Source: Exiguobacterium sp. Leaf196 (GTDB taxonomy: Bacteria; Bacillota; Bacilli; Exiguobacteriales; Exiguobacteriaceae). Taken from it: a stretch of 64,000 nucleotides of DNA. A model generated the notes under the pieces. That model saw nothing but the letters and a program-made list of their open reading frames with translations. It was not told where the DNA came from and searched no databases. The stretch spans positions 124,001 to 188,000 of the forward strand of contig NZ_LMPV01000008.1 in the NCBI RefSeq assembly GCF_001423965.1, written 5' to 3'. Within the stretch, counting starts at the first letter, position 1, and every line of letters starts with the position of its first letter. The position numbers were made by a program, and so were the translations under genes. Below are positions 43,828 through 53,342 of this stretch, piece after piece.

Positions 43828-44256
43828 ATGGAGTATGTGTCATTAACACAACAAGGAGATTATCAGTCGGGAGACTGGGTCTCACTGAAAATCGGATCGG
43901 AAGGTTCGACGCGAACTGGGATGATCACAGAATTTGAAGGTGATGGATTCTGGATTCGGTTTGAAGATGATTTTGATTATGAAGACTTTATCGGCTATGA
44001 TGAATCGTACTGGATTGCGCTTGTTCGCCGTCCCGTGGACGTAAAAGCGACGTATGCCAGTCTTGCCGTGTATCCGGCACTCGCTGCAGAATTACAGGAT
44101 CGTGTCATCCAAGGCTTCGAGATTTTAGAGGAAGAAGCTGGTGAAGGAGAAGTCCGGTTCCACATCCGATTGCTCGACGCAGGAAATGAATATACACAGA
44201 CATTACGGGGATACCGTGATGCATCAGGAGATCATGTCGAATACGTAACGGCATGA
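43828..44256 (+). CDS. hypothetical acidic protein
   Basis: A 142-residue soluble, acidic protein with no recognised domain. The first half looks like a small beta barrel (GDYQSGDWVSLKIG...TGMITEFEGDGFWIRFEDDFDYEDF), resembling SH3/KOW-like folds, and the second half has a helix followed by strands (GEGEVRFHIRLLDAGNEYTQTL). The ATG at 43828 is chosen because GGAGGTG lies 8 bases before it; the frame begins at 43813. It is followed after 28 bases by a DEAD-box helicase, so a nucleic-acid-related role is possible but not shown. Confidence 0.7.
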   Translation: MEYVSLTQQGDYQSGDWVSLKIGSEGSTRTGMITEFEGDGFWIRFEDDFDYEDFIGYDESYWIALVRRPVDVKATYASLAVYPALAAELQDRVIQGFEILEEEAGEGEVRFHIRLLDAGNEYTQTLRGYRDASGDHVEYVTA

Positions 44257-44284
44257 TGGAATTAAGAGAGTAGGAGAAATCGTT

Positions 44285-45457
44285 ATGAACTTTACAAAAC
44301 CATTTTTACAGGAAGCATGGGAACGGGCGCGCTTTACAGAGTTGATGCCTGTTCAAGAACAAGCGATTCCGTTGTTGCGCGAAGGAAAAGATGTCCTAGC
44401 TGAAGCGCCGACAGGAACAGGGAAGACGCTTGCTTATGTCATTCCAGCTTTAGAAAAGATTGAAGTGGAAGAGCCACACGTGCAAGTCGTCATCACGGCA
44501 CCAACACGGGAACTCGTCATGCAAATTCATCAAGTCATTCAATTATTTGCTCAAGGAAGTGGTATCAAATCCGGTGCATTCATTGGTGGTGTTGAATTAA
44601 AGCGACAATATGAACGATTGAAGAAAAAGCCGCAAATCATCGTCGGAACACCGGGACGTCTCGTCGAGTTGATTGATTCGAAGAAGCTGAAGATGCATAA
44701 GGTGAAATTGATCGTTTTAGATGAAGCGGATCAAATTTATGAAAGTGGCATGAGTGACTCGGCGACGCGAATCGCAAATAGTGCGCTACGCGATCGACAA
44801 CTGGCATTTGTCTCAGCGACATTGCCGGAACGGACAGCAGAATGGGGACGGACGCTTGCGAATGATCCTGAGACGATTCGTGTTGAGCGTGCCGTCAGCA
44901 CACAAGTGACATTCGGTTATTTGGAGACTTCACGTCGTCAGAAACCGGAATTGTTACGTCGTCTGGCGAACATGCAAGGATCAAAAGTGCTGACATTCAT
45001 CAACAATCGCTCATTCCTTGGACCATTGAATGGCGAGTTGAGTAAATTCTCACTGAAATACCGGATTTTAGATGCTGAAAAAGGAAAACGAGAGCGGATG
45101 GAGACCTTGCGTTCTTATAAAAAGGGAGAGTTTCCTTTACTCGTCACGACAGGTCTTGCGGCGCGTGGGCTTGATATCGAAGCGGTCACACACGTCGTCC
45201 ATTACGATTTACCGGAGTCGCTTGACGATTTCGTACACCGTTCAGGTCGGACGGGACGCGGAAACGCAAACGGGATGGTACTTGCACTTGTCACGGATCA
45301 AGATTTAAAACACTTAAAAACACTTGCAAAGCAAATGGGCGTCGAGATGGAGCCAATGGAAATTTACCGCGGAGAAGTCATTCCGAAACGTGAATTCACA
45401 GCTCCTCAGACGATTAAGCGACCGGCTACTCCTCACCGGAAAGGGCGATCGAAATGA
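44285..45457 (+). CDS. DEAD-box RNA helicase (YfmL-like)
   Basis: A 390-residue ATP-dependent RNA helicase with the minimal two RecA domains. Motifs in order: Q motif near LMPVQEQAIPLL, I APTGTGKT (about 40), Ia PTREL, Ib TPGRL, II VLDEADQ, III SATLPE, V TTGLAARGLDI and VI HRSGRTGRG. The C-terminal tail is short and basic (TIKRPATPHRKGRSK). The size matches the YfmL group, which aids 50S assembly in B. subtilis, rather than CshA or CshB. The ATG follows TAGGAG. It is coupled by ATGA to the next, unknown gene. Confidence 0.9.
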   Translation: MNFTKPFLQEAWERARFTELMPVQEQAIPLLREGKDVLAEAPTGTGKTLAYVIPALEKIEVEEPHVQVVITAPTRELVMQIHQVIQLFAQGSGIKSGAFIGGVELKRQYERLKKKPQIIVGTPGRLVELIDSKKLKMHKVKLIVLDEADQIYESGMSDSATRIANSALRDRQLAFVSATLPERTAEWGRTLANDPETIRVERAVSTQVTFGYLETSRRQKPELLRRLANMQGSKVLTFINNRSFLGPLNGELSKFSLKYRILDAEKGKRERMETLRSYKKGEFPLLVTTGLAARGLDIEAVTHVVHYDLPESLDDFVHRSGRTGRGNANGMVLALVTDQDLKHLKTLAKQMGVEMEPMEIYRGEVIPKREFTAPQTIKRPATPHRKGRSK

Positions 45458-46098
45458 AGAACGATCGAAAAGTAATTCCATTTCCGACGACGGTTTCTGA
45501 AGCGGAAATGAATGCAGCCTTGAAGAAAATGTATCAGGAAGCAGCAACAGCACGCAGTACGGACTGGGTCGCTTTCATTGAAGAGATTGCGACAGAAGGA
45601 CGTTGGTATTTAAAAGATGCTGAATTGTTCCGGGACTTATTCGTTGACTGGGCGATCTTCTATGAAACGGATGATCAAGGAAAAACACCGCACGGTCGTT
45701 TTCTCGAGCAGATAAAAGACGAGCTATCACCTAGTCTCTATCGCGCCTTGCGTGGATTAGCTGACCCGATGCCTTCGCTGTTTCAAGTCGATGCAGATGG
45801 TGTTGTTGATTTAATGTCGAAACAGACGTATCAAACGGATTTGGCTGAGATCGAAGTCGAACCGGGGGATCTGTTGATTGGGAAACTGCTCTATATTTCT
45901 GGGAAGTGGCGCTTTGCGATTGCCTACATGAAGGTAGCGCGCGCATTAGTACCAGAAGTCCTCGCTTTGTTGACGGACTTCGTGGATGAAGTGGGAGAAG
46001 ACGCGTTACTTCGTCAATATCCAGAGTTTTGTGCGGAATTAATCGACTTGCTCCTCGATATCGAAGAAGGTAACATTGCACCAAGACCAGAAGAATAA
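45454..46098 (+). CDS. hypothetical protein coupled to the helicase
   Basis: A 214-residue acidic, mostly helical soluble protein (no signal, no membrane segment) with no recognised family. The N terminus is KNDRKVIPFPTTVSEAEMNAALKKMYQEA; the end is very acidic. Its ATG overlaps the helicase stop by four bases and shares its terminator, so it is made together with the helicase and may bind it or its substrate (inference). Confidence 0.75.
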   Translation: MKNDRKVIPFPTTVSEAEMNAALKKMYQEAATARSTDWVAFIEEIATEGRWYLKDAELFRDLFVDWAIFYETDDQGKTPHGRFLEQIKDELSPSLYRALRGLADPMPSLFQVDADGVVDLMSKQTYQTDLAEIEVEPGDLLIGKLLYISGKWRFAIAYMKVARALVPEVLALLTDFVDEVGEDALLRQYPEFCAELIDLLLDIEEGNIAPRPEE

Positions 46099-46101
46099 CT
46101 C

Positions 46102-46153
46102 AAAAAACCTAGGACACGTTGACTACAAAAAGTCATATGTCCTAGGTTTTTTT
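46102..46153. terminator. bidirectional terminator
   Basis: AAAAAACCTAGGACA pairs with TGTCCTAGGTTTTTT, with an inner TGACT/AGTCA stem. It serves the helicase operon and the convergent GGDEF operon; its last base touches the GGDEF gene stop. Confidence 0.9.
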
Positions 46154-47940
46154 CATGGGTCCGCTCGATATAAAGCGACATCATTCTTATCCCGATGTTT
46201 CACGCGATACATGGCAAGATCGGCTTGCTTTAAACATGTTTCAAGATCGGCCTCATGACACGCTGTCACTCCGATGCTTGCGGAAACGAATAAAGATTGT
46301 CCTTTGTAGACATAGGGACGTCTTAAAAATTGTAAAAAGGATTTACATTTTCGGCGTAAGGAGAGTTCATCATCGGCTTGTAAAAGGATCGCGAATTCAT
46401 CTCCACCGAGGCGATACACGGATTCCGAAGAACTTGTATGTTCGCTCAATCGCTTCGCAACTTCAATTAATACATAATCTCCTGCCTCGTGACCATACGT
46501 ATCATTGACTTGCTTAAATCCATCTAAATCGACTAAGGCAAGATAATTCTTATCGGAGAGTCGATTTGAGAAATCTCGTTCTAAGGAACGACGGTTTCCG
46601 ATATTAGTCAAAGCATCATGATAGGCATGGTATTCGATTCTCTTTTGACGAATTTTGCTTTCCGTGACATCATGTAAAATCGTGAATCGTCCCATCGAGG
46701 TAGCGGCAATTTGAATCGGAATATCAATGATTTCATAGCGTCGACTTTGTTCATCCTCATACTCATCAACGTTCGTTTCGAGCATTTCTAACAAATGACG
46801 CATCGTACGAGGAACATGTTCAATCGTCATATCTGGCAAATGAAACAGACGTTGGGCAGCTAAATTCGCGTACAGCGCAGTGCCGGACTGATCGAGTCGA
46901 ATCATCGGATCAGGATGACCGAGGAAGAGTGGAATGACCTGTTGTTCACTATCTTGGATTTGTTGTTTTCGATGTTCAATGCGTGAAGCGAGTTGTTCAT
47001 TTCGTTCGTGTAATTGTGCGACAATCAACCCATGTTGACGGGCAATCAAGATTTGTCGAACGATTAGTAGGAATAAGATGATAAAGATGTCGAGTTTTCC
47101 ACCTTCTTGTTCCACCATGTAGTGGATGAACAAAGGGATGGCCAGTAAAGGAAGCCACGAACGGGGAATGACCGTCGTTCGAGCAGTTCCTTCTTCAATA
47201 TGATCAACATGCCATAGAATAGCTGCGCTTTGCGCCAAACGAATCAATATCGGGAAGAACACCAGATAATTCGCTGAAAAATCAGGGAAGTAGACACTAG
47301 AGACTTCATAGATACCACGAATGAAAATGGATAAGAATAATAGAAATAAGGCCATCCGTGATACCCAATGTGTTTCTTGGATGAACGTAAAATAGAAAAA
47401 AACGAACAAACCGAGTGATGTGTTCGTAATGACGATGATGGCATAAGGAACAGTCTGAAGCCCAGGGTTCGTCAGTTCATTGAGGACATGGAATGCGACA
47501 AGTCCAATGAAAATGACGATAATCGCGGCATCAACGAAAGCAAGTACATGTTGTCCGAGTGTTCGTTTTGTGATGATTCGGTAAAAAATCGCGTATAAGA
47601 ATACGTAATGGGATATTGAAAATAAAATCAGGCTATAAATAGATGGAATTGGAAAGTCTGAATAGACAAAACGTAACGTCTCAAAAATGGAACCGATATA
47701 GGATAAAACCAGTGATCCTAAAGCAATCAGCCAGAAATTTCGTCTGGGTACGACTAATATTTGTTCCTTACGATAAGCCGTAAGAATGAAGTAAGCGATC
47801 AACCCAAGTGATACATACTGAAGTACCTGTTCGACAATCCCATTAGAGATGGAAGGAGTCCATGTAGTAAGGATCATTAGAATAAAAGAGATTACGAGCA
47901 TGGCAGGGAACCAACGGATGAAGTAGTTTGATTTAAGCAC
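46153..47940 (-). CDS. membrane diguanylate cyclase (GGDEF), second of a pair
   Basis: A 595-residue protein: about ten N-terminal membrane segments to residue 300 or so, a coiled linker (HERNEQLASRIEHRKQQIQDSEQQ), a PAS-like domain (about 345-425, LFLGHPDPMIRLDQSGTALYAN), and a C-terminal GGDEF domain with YRLGGDEFAILLQ. The Mg-binding DLDGFKQVNDTYGHEAGD segment is intact, so c-di-GMP synthesis is likely. The product-inhibition I-site (RxxD just before GGDEF) is absent. The start is GTG, behind AGGAGGG. It lies 10 bases after the other GGDEF gene. Confidence 0.88.
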   Translation of the reverse strand: MLKSNYFIRWFPAMLVISFILMILTTWTPSISNGIVEQVLQYVSLGLIAYFILTAYRKEQILVVPRRNFWLIALGSLVLSYIGSIFETLRFVYSDFPIPSIYSLILFSISHYVFLYAIFYRIITKRTLGQHVLAFVDAAIIVIFIGLVAFHVLNELTNPGLQTVPYAIIVITNTSLGLFVFFYFTFIQETHWVSRMALFLLFLSIFIRGIYEVSSVYFPDFSANYLVFFPILIRLAQSAAILWHVDHIEEGTARTTVIPRSWLPLLAIPLFIHYMVEQEGGKLDIFIILFLLIVRQILIARQHGLIVAQLHERNEQLASRIEHRKQQIQDSEQQVIPLFLGHPDPMIRLDQSGTALYANLAAQRLFHLPDMTIEHVPRTMRHLLEMLETNVDEYEDEQSRRYEIIDIPIQIAATSMGRFTILHDVTESKIRQKRIEYHAYHDALTNIGNRRSLERDFSNRLSDKNYLALVDLDGFKQVNDTYGHEAGDYVLIEVAKRLSEHTSSSESVYRLGGDEFAILLQADDELSLRRKCKSFLQFLRRPYVYKGQSLFVSASIGVTACHEADLETCLKQADLAMYRVKHRDKNDVALYRADP

Positions 47941-47950
47941 GGGATCCCTC

Positions 47951-49792
47951 CTAACGTTTGATGTGGACAGCGAACATATAGTTATTTTTCTCGTTCTTCT
48001 TGATCTGGTACATGGCTTCGTCTGCCCGAATCAATAACTGTTCTGAACTCTTACCGTCTTCAGGGTATAAGGAAATTCCGATAGATGGTGTGATATGAAG
48101 CATATACGTGTTGATATAGAATGGATAATTTAGGATTTCGAGAACGTGTTCGGCAAACTGTCGAGTTTCCGAGGCAGATGCCTGAATGAAGATCAAGAAT
48201 TCATCTCCACCAAGGCGTGCGACGAGATCAGTTGGCGTCGTCATTGATTGAAGACGCGTTGCTGTTTCTTGTAGCAGTAAATCACCGACATCATGTCCAT
48301 AGGTGTCATTGATTTGTTTGAATCCGTCCAAATCTATGAATAATAAGGAGCCATAATCTAGCGTTGGCAGAGTTAGATAGAGTTGCTCCTCGAAGTAACG
48401 CCGGTTTGGTAAACGAGTGAGTGAGTCATGGTATCCCATACGTTCTAGCCATACTTCCTGTTGATAGTCTTCTGTGACATCCGCTAAGACGACGAAATAG
48501 CGTTGCTGATGTGGGATATCGATGATTGTCGTATTCAAAAAGGTTTCTGGATGTTCCTCCGTAGCAGGTACATGTAGGAGGTGAGCAGGATAGGTCGACT
48601 GCTTTTGTTGAAGCAACGGGATGAGCCGATCAAGTTGACGGCGTTGACTCGGTCCGAGCGGTAAATCATTCCATCCTGCTTCTGCAGCGGCTGGATTGAC
48701 GGATCGAATTTGATACATGTCATCGATTTCAAAAACGATTTCTGGATAAGACAAAAAAAGTGACGTCAGTTCTTTTTCACGCAACTGTAGCAACTCTGTT
48801 TTTTGATGAACGATGTCTTCTAGATTCGTTTGTAATGCCGTTGTTTCCTGTAACAACCGAAGATTTTCCCGGTATGAAAAAAGCTGCCGTGTTAAAAATA
48901 ATAAAAACGTAATACCAATAGACAACAAGAAGAAGGTTCGAGAGACAGGATAAAACGTAATATAAAGAATCAGCGCAGATAATAAGATGTAAACCAACAG
49001 TGAACGCGTAAGTGTCTCGACTCGAATGAGATTTGCTTGCTCCTCACGACTCATGGGAAGTGTACGTGTGTTCAGAAAGGCGATGAGGAACAGACCGCTA
49101 AGTGGATATAGCGGAAGCAATAGACCCGATATTTGCGGTTCACCGTTTAATAACAAGGTATAAAACACGAAGTTTGTCATGCCGAGAATGAATGTTCCGA
49201 GGACAAGAAAGATAAATCCTGATCGTGATACGTTCCGTCTTAACCCAGACGCATAGAGTAAAAAAAAGAAAAGCGTCAACAAAATTGTCAAAAAGGCATA
49301 AAATGTCCAACTGATTTGCTCGAGTGTCGTTCGCGTATAAGAGGGAACAAAGCGGAAAATAGCGATATATCCAGCAATCATTGAAACAGCGAATAAAGTC
49401 AAGGAATCAAGAATCAATAACTTTTGTTTTTTGAATAATGTCAAATCTAATTGTCGGAAAAAGAAAAGGACCATCATTGTCAAATGAATCGTATAAGGTA
49501 AATCCAGCAAGACGTTCAAATTGACATCGTTCCATTGAAAGAAACGTCCAATCATATTCAGGAAATCGCCTAAAAAATAAGAGAAGAAAGCGATGGATAA
49601 CCACTTGTACGGAAGGGAAGGTTGTTTGAAAGCCGTCGATCGACTAAATAAGAAAATCATGAAAGAACCGCTTAAACTAATAAGTGCCGAGAGTTGTAAC
49701 GAAAGGTCTTGTGGCAATAGCCAGAGCAGTATGTAAGTAATGACTAAGTAGAATGCGACGATAGGGTAGATGTTTTGAACCATCCGTTTCAC
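47951..49792 (-). CDS. membrane diguanylate cyclase (GGDEF), first of a pair
   Basis: A 613-residue protein similar in layout to its downstream neighbour: about ten membrane segments (10-310), a coiled stretch (RENLRLLQETTALQTNLEDIVHQKTELLQL), a PAS-like domain (LFLSYPEIVFEIDDMYQIRSVNPAAAEAG) and a GGDEF domain with LFIDLDGFKQINDTYGHDVGD and VARLGGDEFLIF. Catalytic residues are kept; no RxxD I-site precedes GGDEF. A GTG start at 49792 follows AAAGGAGG. The pair probably arose by tandem duplication (inference from equal domain order). Upstream 49793-49918 is AT-rich and presumably holds the promoter. Confidence 0.88.
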   Translation of the reverse strand: MKRMVQNIYPIVAFYLVITYILLWLLPQDLSLQLSALISLSGSFMIFLFSRSTAFKQPSLPYKWLSIAFFSYFLGDFLNMIGRFFQWNDVNLNVLLDLPYTIHLTMMVLFFFRQLDLTLFKKQKLLILDSLTLFAVSMIAGYIAIFRFVPSYTRTTLEQISWTFYAFLTILLTLFFFLLYASGLRRNVSRSGFIFLVLGTFILGMTNFVFYTLLLNGEPQISGLLLPLYPLSGLFLIAFLNTRTLPMSREEQANLIRVETLTRSLLVYILLSALILYITFYPVSRTFFLLSIGITFLLFLTRQLFSYRENLRLLQETTALQTNLEDIVHQKTELLQLREKELTSLFLSYPEIVFEIDDMYQIRSVNPAAAEAGWNDLPLGPSQRRQLDRLIPLLQQKQSTYPAHLLHVPATEEHPETFLNTTIIDIPHQQRYFVVLADVTEDYQQEVWLERMGYHDSLTRLPNRRYFEEQLYLTLPTLDYGSLLFIDLDGFKQINDTYGHDVGDLLLQETATRLQSMTTPTDLVARLGGDEFLIFIQASASETRQFAEHVLEILNYPFYINTYMLHITPSIGISLYPEDGKSSEQLLIRADEAMYQIKKNEKNNYMFAVHIKR

Positions 49793-49918
49793 TAGAACTC
49801 CTCCTTTCGCAAGCCTTCCTCCAAAACGAAATATGCTATAACATTACCCGATATCTAATATGAATTCACATTTATTTTCATAATTAAAAATAAAAGTAAG
49901 AGATGTTTTCTATTTCAT

Positions 49919-49957
49919 AAAAAAAGCGGAACTCTTCTAAGTGAAGAACTCCGCTTA
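49919..49957 (-). terminator. terminator of the second ABC-F gene
   Basis: On the minus strand GCGGAGTTCTTC pairs (with a small internal loop) to GAAGAGTTCCGC, followed by seven T. Confidence 0.75.
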
Positions 49958-49963
49958 TCGGAT

Positions 49964-51865
49964 TTATTGATGAGATTGGCGATGGTTTTCAAATGCCTCG
50001 ATTTTTTCAGAAAGATATGTCCAATATTCCATTCGCTCGTCAAGCGTCGCTTTGGTCTTTTCGATGGCTTGATACAATTCATTGACCTTTCCGAGATCAC
50101 TTCCTGCTGAAGCGAGATCAGCCTCTAATTGCTCTAGTTCAACTTCACTCTCTTCAATTTGTTGCTCAATGATAGCCCAATCTTGTTGTTCCTGATAACT
50201 TAGTTTCTTTGGCGTCTCTGTTTTTGGTGCTGTAGCAACCTCTGCCGTTTTTTCAACGACGATTGAGGGAACGGGTGCTGCCATTTGCTCAAGATAGTCT
50301 GTATATTGTCCGTAATAAAAAATGATGTTTCCATCTTCAAATGCAATCAGGCGATCGACGACCCGGTCGAGGAAGTAGCGATCATGACTGACTGTGATGA
50401 CAGTACCTGGGAATGATTCTAAATAATCTTCTAGTACGGATAAGGTCTCGGTATCCAAGTCGTTCGTCGGCTCATCAAGGAAGAGGACGTTCGGTTCTTC
50501 CATCAAAATCGTTAACAATTTCAGACGTCGCTTTTCGCCACCAGAAAGCTTGCCGATTTGTTTATATTGTGCTTCCGGTTTAAAGAGAAATTGTTCGAGC
50601 ATCTGACTTGCTGTGATCTCCTCACCGGCGAGTGTCGTAATGACTTTTGCGATCCGTTCGACCTCATCGATGACGCGGCGTTCGGGATGCGTAAATTCGG
50701 CGAATTGACCGTAAAAACCAATCTTCACCGTTTCGCCGTGAATGATCTCACCCGTTGTTGGCTCTAAGCGTTTCGCGAGGATTGAAAGAAGTGTCGATTT
50801 TCCACTACCGTTTCGACCAACGATGCCATACCGCTCTTTGCGTCCGATCAGAGCGTCAAACGATTCAAAAAGTGTCCGTTCACCAAATCGGTGCGAGACG
50901 TCATATGCTTCAATGACTTTCTTGCCGAGGCGGGTCGAACCGACCTGTACTTCAAGTGTCGCTTCTTCTTCCTCATACGAAAGGTCTTGTAAAGCATCCA
51001 CGCGCTGGATCCGGGCTTTTTGTTTCGTCGTCCGTGCTTTTGCTCCGCGACGCAACCAAGCGAGTTCGCGACGGAGGATGTTTTGACGTTTTTCCTCCAT
51101 AGAAGCCGTCCGTTCACGACGTTCGGCACGTTTTTCAAGAAACGATTCATAGTTTCCGACATAGAAATAAGCTGTTCCATTTGCGATCTCCATCATATGA
51201 TTCGTGACACGATTCAAGAAATAGCGATCATGAGTGATTAGTAGAATCGCACCACGGTATTCCTTGATTTGAGTCTCAAGCCAGCTGATCGTCTCGGCAT
51301 CAAGTTCGTTCGTCGGCTCATCAAGCAGGAGGAGATCGGCTTCATCGAGTAAGGCTTCAGCGAGTCCGACGCGCTTACGTTGTCCTCCGGAAAGAGAGCC
51401 GATCAACGCGTTCAAGTCGAGGATGCCGAGTTTGTTTAAGATCATTTTTAAACGCGATTCCGTGTCCCACGCTTGCGCGGCATCAACCTCGGTTTGCGCT
51501 GTGATGAAGCGGTTGAGTAACGTCTCACTTGTCGAATCCTGTTCGAGCGCTAGTCGTGCCGTTTCGTAGTGGCGCAACGCGTTGATCGTTGGTGTGTCAC
51601 CCGAAAGGAGTACTTCCATGACAGTCCGATCTTCCGGATAATCGGTCGTTTGCGATAGCAAACGGATCCGATAATCATTTGGATGATGGATCGTACCAGC
51701 ATCTGCTGTTTCTTTGCCTGCTAGAATGTGCAGGAGGGTCGATTTACCGGTACCGTTGACGCCAATGATACCGATCCGGTCACCAGGAGAGACAGAAAAC
51801 GTGACATCTTCAAAGACAATTTTATCGGCAAATTCTTTTTTGAGATTTTCTACTTTCATTAACAT
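49964..51865 (-). CDS. ABC-F family ATPase (Uup/YfmR-like)
   Basis: A 633-residue soluble ABC-F protein with two ABC domains: Walker A GVNGTGKSTLL (about 35) with LSGGQRKRVGLAEALL and LLLLDEPTNELD; second Walker A GRNGSGKSTLL with LSGGEKRRLKLL and VLFLDEPTNDLD. A C-terminal extension (about 540-633) with a Pro/Thr/Ala linker and a coiled coil matches Uup/YfmR, which act on stalled ribosomes (for example at polyproline). Unlike the ABC-F at 38510 it has no leader attenuator and is a housekeeping-type member. The start at 51865 fits AGAAGGTG; it begins one base after the plsC stop, so the two are co-transcribed. Confidence 0.9.
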   Translation of the reverse strand: MLMKVENLKKEFADKIVFEDVTFSVSPGDRIGIIGVNGTGKSTLLHILAGKETADAGTIHHPNDYRIRLLSQTTDYPEDRTVMEVLLSGDTPTINALRHYETARLALEQDSTSETLLNRFITAQTEVDAAQAWDTESRLKMILNKLGILDLNALIGSLSGGQRKRVGLAEALLDEADLLLLDEPTNELDAETISWLETQIKEYRGAILLITHDRYFLNRVTNHMMEIANGTAYFYVGNYESFLEKRAERRERTASMEEKRQNILRRELAWLRRGAKARTTKQKARIQRVDALQDLSYEEEEATLEVQVGSTRLGKKVIEAYDVSHRFGERTLFESFDALIGRKERYGIVGRNGSGKSTLLSILAKRLEPTTGEIIHGETVKIGFYGQFAEFTHPERRVIDEVERIAKVITTLAGEEITASQMLEQFLFKPEAQYKQIGKLSGGEKRRLKLLTILMEEPNVLFLDEPTNDLDTETLSVLEDYLESFPGTVITVSHDRYFLDRVVDRLIAFEDGNIIFYYGQYTDYLEQMAAPVPSIVVEKTAEVATAPKTETPKKLSYQEQQDWAIIEQQIEESEVELEQLEADLASAGSDLGKVNELYQAIEKTKATLDERMEYWTYLSEKIEAFENHRQSHQ

Positions 51866-51866
51866 A

Positions 51867-52565
51867 TTAGACACCTTCTACAATCTGTTTGATTTGATGT
51901 TCGACCGTCTGGACGAGTTCTTTCTGTGTCATCGTGCTCGGGTCAATCGACGGCAAAATCGTGACTTCGACTGTAGCCGGACGGATCTTACCCGTTTCCT
52001 CCATGACACGATAACTACCTGAAATCGCGACTGGTACGACGCGTGCGCCACTTGATGTCGCAAGGGTAAAACTTCCTGCTTTGAATTCCGCCATCGGTCC
52101 GCCTTTTGAACGTGTTCCTTCTGGGAAGATGATCATTGATTGTCCGTCCTTGATCGTGTCGACACCAGAGCGGATCGCTTTTAGTGATTGGCGTCGGTCT
52201 TTTCGGTCAATCATGACACACCCCATCAGATTCATCCAGACATTAACGATTGGAATTTTATTCACTTCGATTTTTGAGATGAATGCTTTTGGTTTATCAA
52301 TTTTTCCAAGTAGAATCGGAACATCGAAGTTTCCTTGGTGATTCGAGATGAACACGACAGGTTCATTTGCCGGGATATGTTCATGCCCCGTCACATGGAC
52401 ACGAACGCCAGCGAGTCGGAGGAGAGAGTTCGCCCAGGCGCTCGCTACACGCTGAACGAATGCATAGCGCGCGAGATGCGTTCGACGTTTTGCGGTTGGT
52501 AAAAACGGTAAGGTACAGGGTAAGACAAGTCCAAAATAAATGAACCAAATGACAGTACGGATCAT
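51867..52565 (-). CDS. plsC: 1-acyl-sn-glycerol-3-phosphate acyltransferase
   Basis: PlsC adds the second acyl chain to lysophosphatidic acid on the way to phosphatidic acid. The 232-residue protein has one N-terminal membrane segment (VIWFIYFGLVLPCTLPFL), the HX4D catalytic motif in ISNHQGNFDVPIL (about 66), and FPEGTRSKGG (about 138). The ATG at 52565 lies 13 bases after AAAGGAG, slightly long; no better start exists in the frame. It precedes the ABC-F gene with no gap. Confidence 0.92.
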   Translation of the reverse strand: MIRTVIWFIYFGLVLPCTLPFLPTAKRRTHLARYAFVQRVASAWANSLLRLAGVRVHVTGHEHIPANEPVVFISNHQGNFDVPILLGKIDKPKAFISKIEVNKIPIVNVWMNLMGCVMIDRKDRRQSLKAIRSGVDTIKDGQSMIIFPEGTRSKGGPMAEFKAGSFTLATSSGARVVPVAISGSYRVMEETGKIRPATVEVTILPSIDPSTMTQKELVQTVEHQIKQIVEGV

Positions 52566-52608
52566 GGTAAAGTGACAACTCCTTTTTTCATTGCTGATGT
52601 TATTGTAC

Positions 52609-52640
52609 AAAAAAAGACCAGGTGTCGCACCCGGTCTCCA
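52609..52640 (-). terminator. terminator of the small gene at 52644
   Basis: On the minus strand AGACCGGGTG pairs with CACCTGGTCT (one G-T pair) around a 3-base loop and is followed by seven T. It lies between the small gene and plsC. Confidence 0.8.
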
Positions 52641-52643
52641 TGA

Positions 52644-52901
52644 TTATTCCCAGTAACGAGGCTCAGATTCCTCTTCGCTTTCTCCAAGTTCGAAAGTGAG
52701 GCGACGTGTCGTCGGATCAACGGAGAACGTAGCGTTCGTGTTGTCGATCTGTTTGATTTCCATCGTCTCTTCATCCAAGATGAGAGTCAAGCGGACCTTA
52801 TCTTCGTGATCTACGAGCAGTACGCCATCTTCCTTCAACCATAAATCGATGACAGGTGAGTAGCGGAGTGTCCAACCGTTTGATAAAGGGATTTCGTTCA
52901 T
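52644..52901 (-). CDS. hypothetical small protein
   Basis: An 85-residue acidic protein rich in beta-strand-forming residues (WTLRYSPVIDLWLKEDGVLLVDHEDKVRLTLILDEE), ending in a very acidic tail with a terminal WE. No signal peptide or membrane segment. The ATG at 52901 has AGGAGG about 12 bases upstream. A terminator follows immediately, and the neighbour at 52940 is 38 bases upstream on the same strand. No family recognised. Confidence 0.7.
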   Translation of the reverse strand: MNEIPLSNGWTLRYSPVIDLWLKEDGVLLVDHEDKVRLTLILDEETMEIKQIDNTNATFSVDPTTRRLTFELGESEEESEPRYWE

Positions 52902-52939
52902 AATGAATCTGTTCCTCCTAGGTGATGAAATCGTGTTCT

Positions 52940-53245
52940 TTATTTATCATGCTGGTCTGTCCCAGAGAATGCAAGTGGTGTACTCGAATCTCGATTAGGA
53001 TAGGCAATTTGATAAGACTGTTCTCGTTTTTTCATGCGTTCGTACTGTTTTTTGACGCGACGGTATTGAATGTATTCAATGTAAGTCAGATAGGACGTAC
53101 GGAGTAACTGTCGAATCGATGATAACGATAGGCAAATCGCTAACGTAAAGACGAAAACACCAATCGAACTTGTATAATAACCGGTAACAAAACTTAAGTA
53201 TGTAGTGATGAGACCCGCAATCGTCGTGAATAAGTAGAAGAGCAC
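52940..53245 (-). CDS. small membrane protein with basic cytoplasmic tail
   Basis: A 101-residue protein with two membrane helices (about 2-22 and 27-45) followed by a basic, tyrosine-rich region (YLTYIEYIQYRRVKKQYERMKKREQSYQ) likely to be a cytoplasmic helix. The start is GTG, behind GAGGAGG. No family recognised. Possibly co-transcribed with the gene at 52644. Confidence 0.7.
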   Translation of the reverse strand: MLFYLFTTIAGLITTYLSFVTGYYTSSIGVFVFTLAICLSLSSIRQLLRTSYLTYIEYIQYRRVKKQYERMKKREQSYQIAYPNRDSSTPLAFSGTDQHDK

Positions 53246-53342
53246 GTCCGTTTCCTCCTCAAAATTAAAATATAGGTGTGTTCATCTAATTCGAGGTTGA
53301 ACTTGATTTTCCTTTATCGTCCTGTAAATGTCCGGAAAAAAT

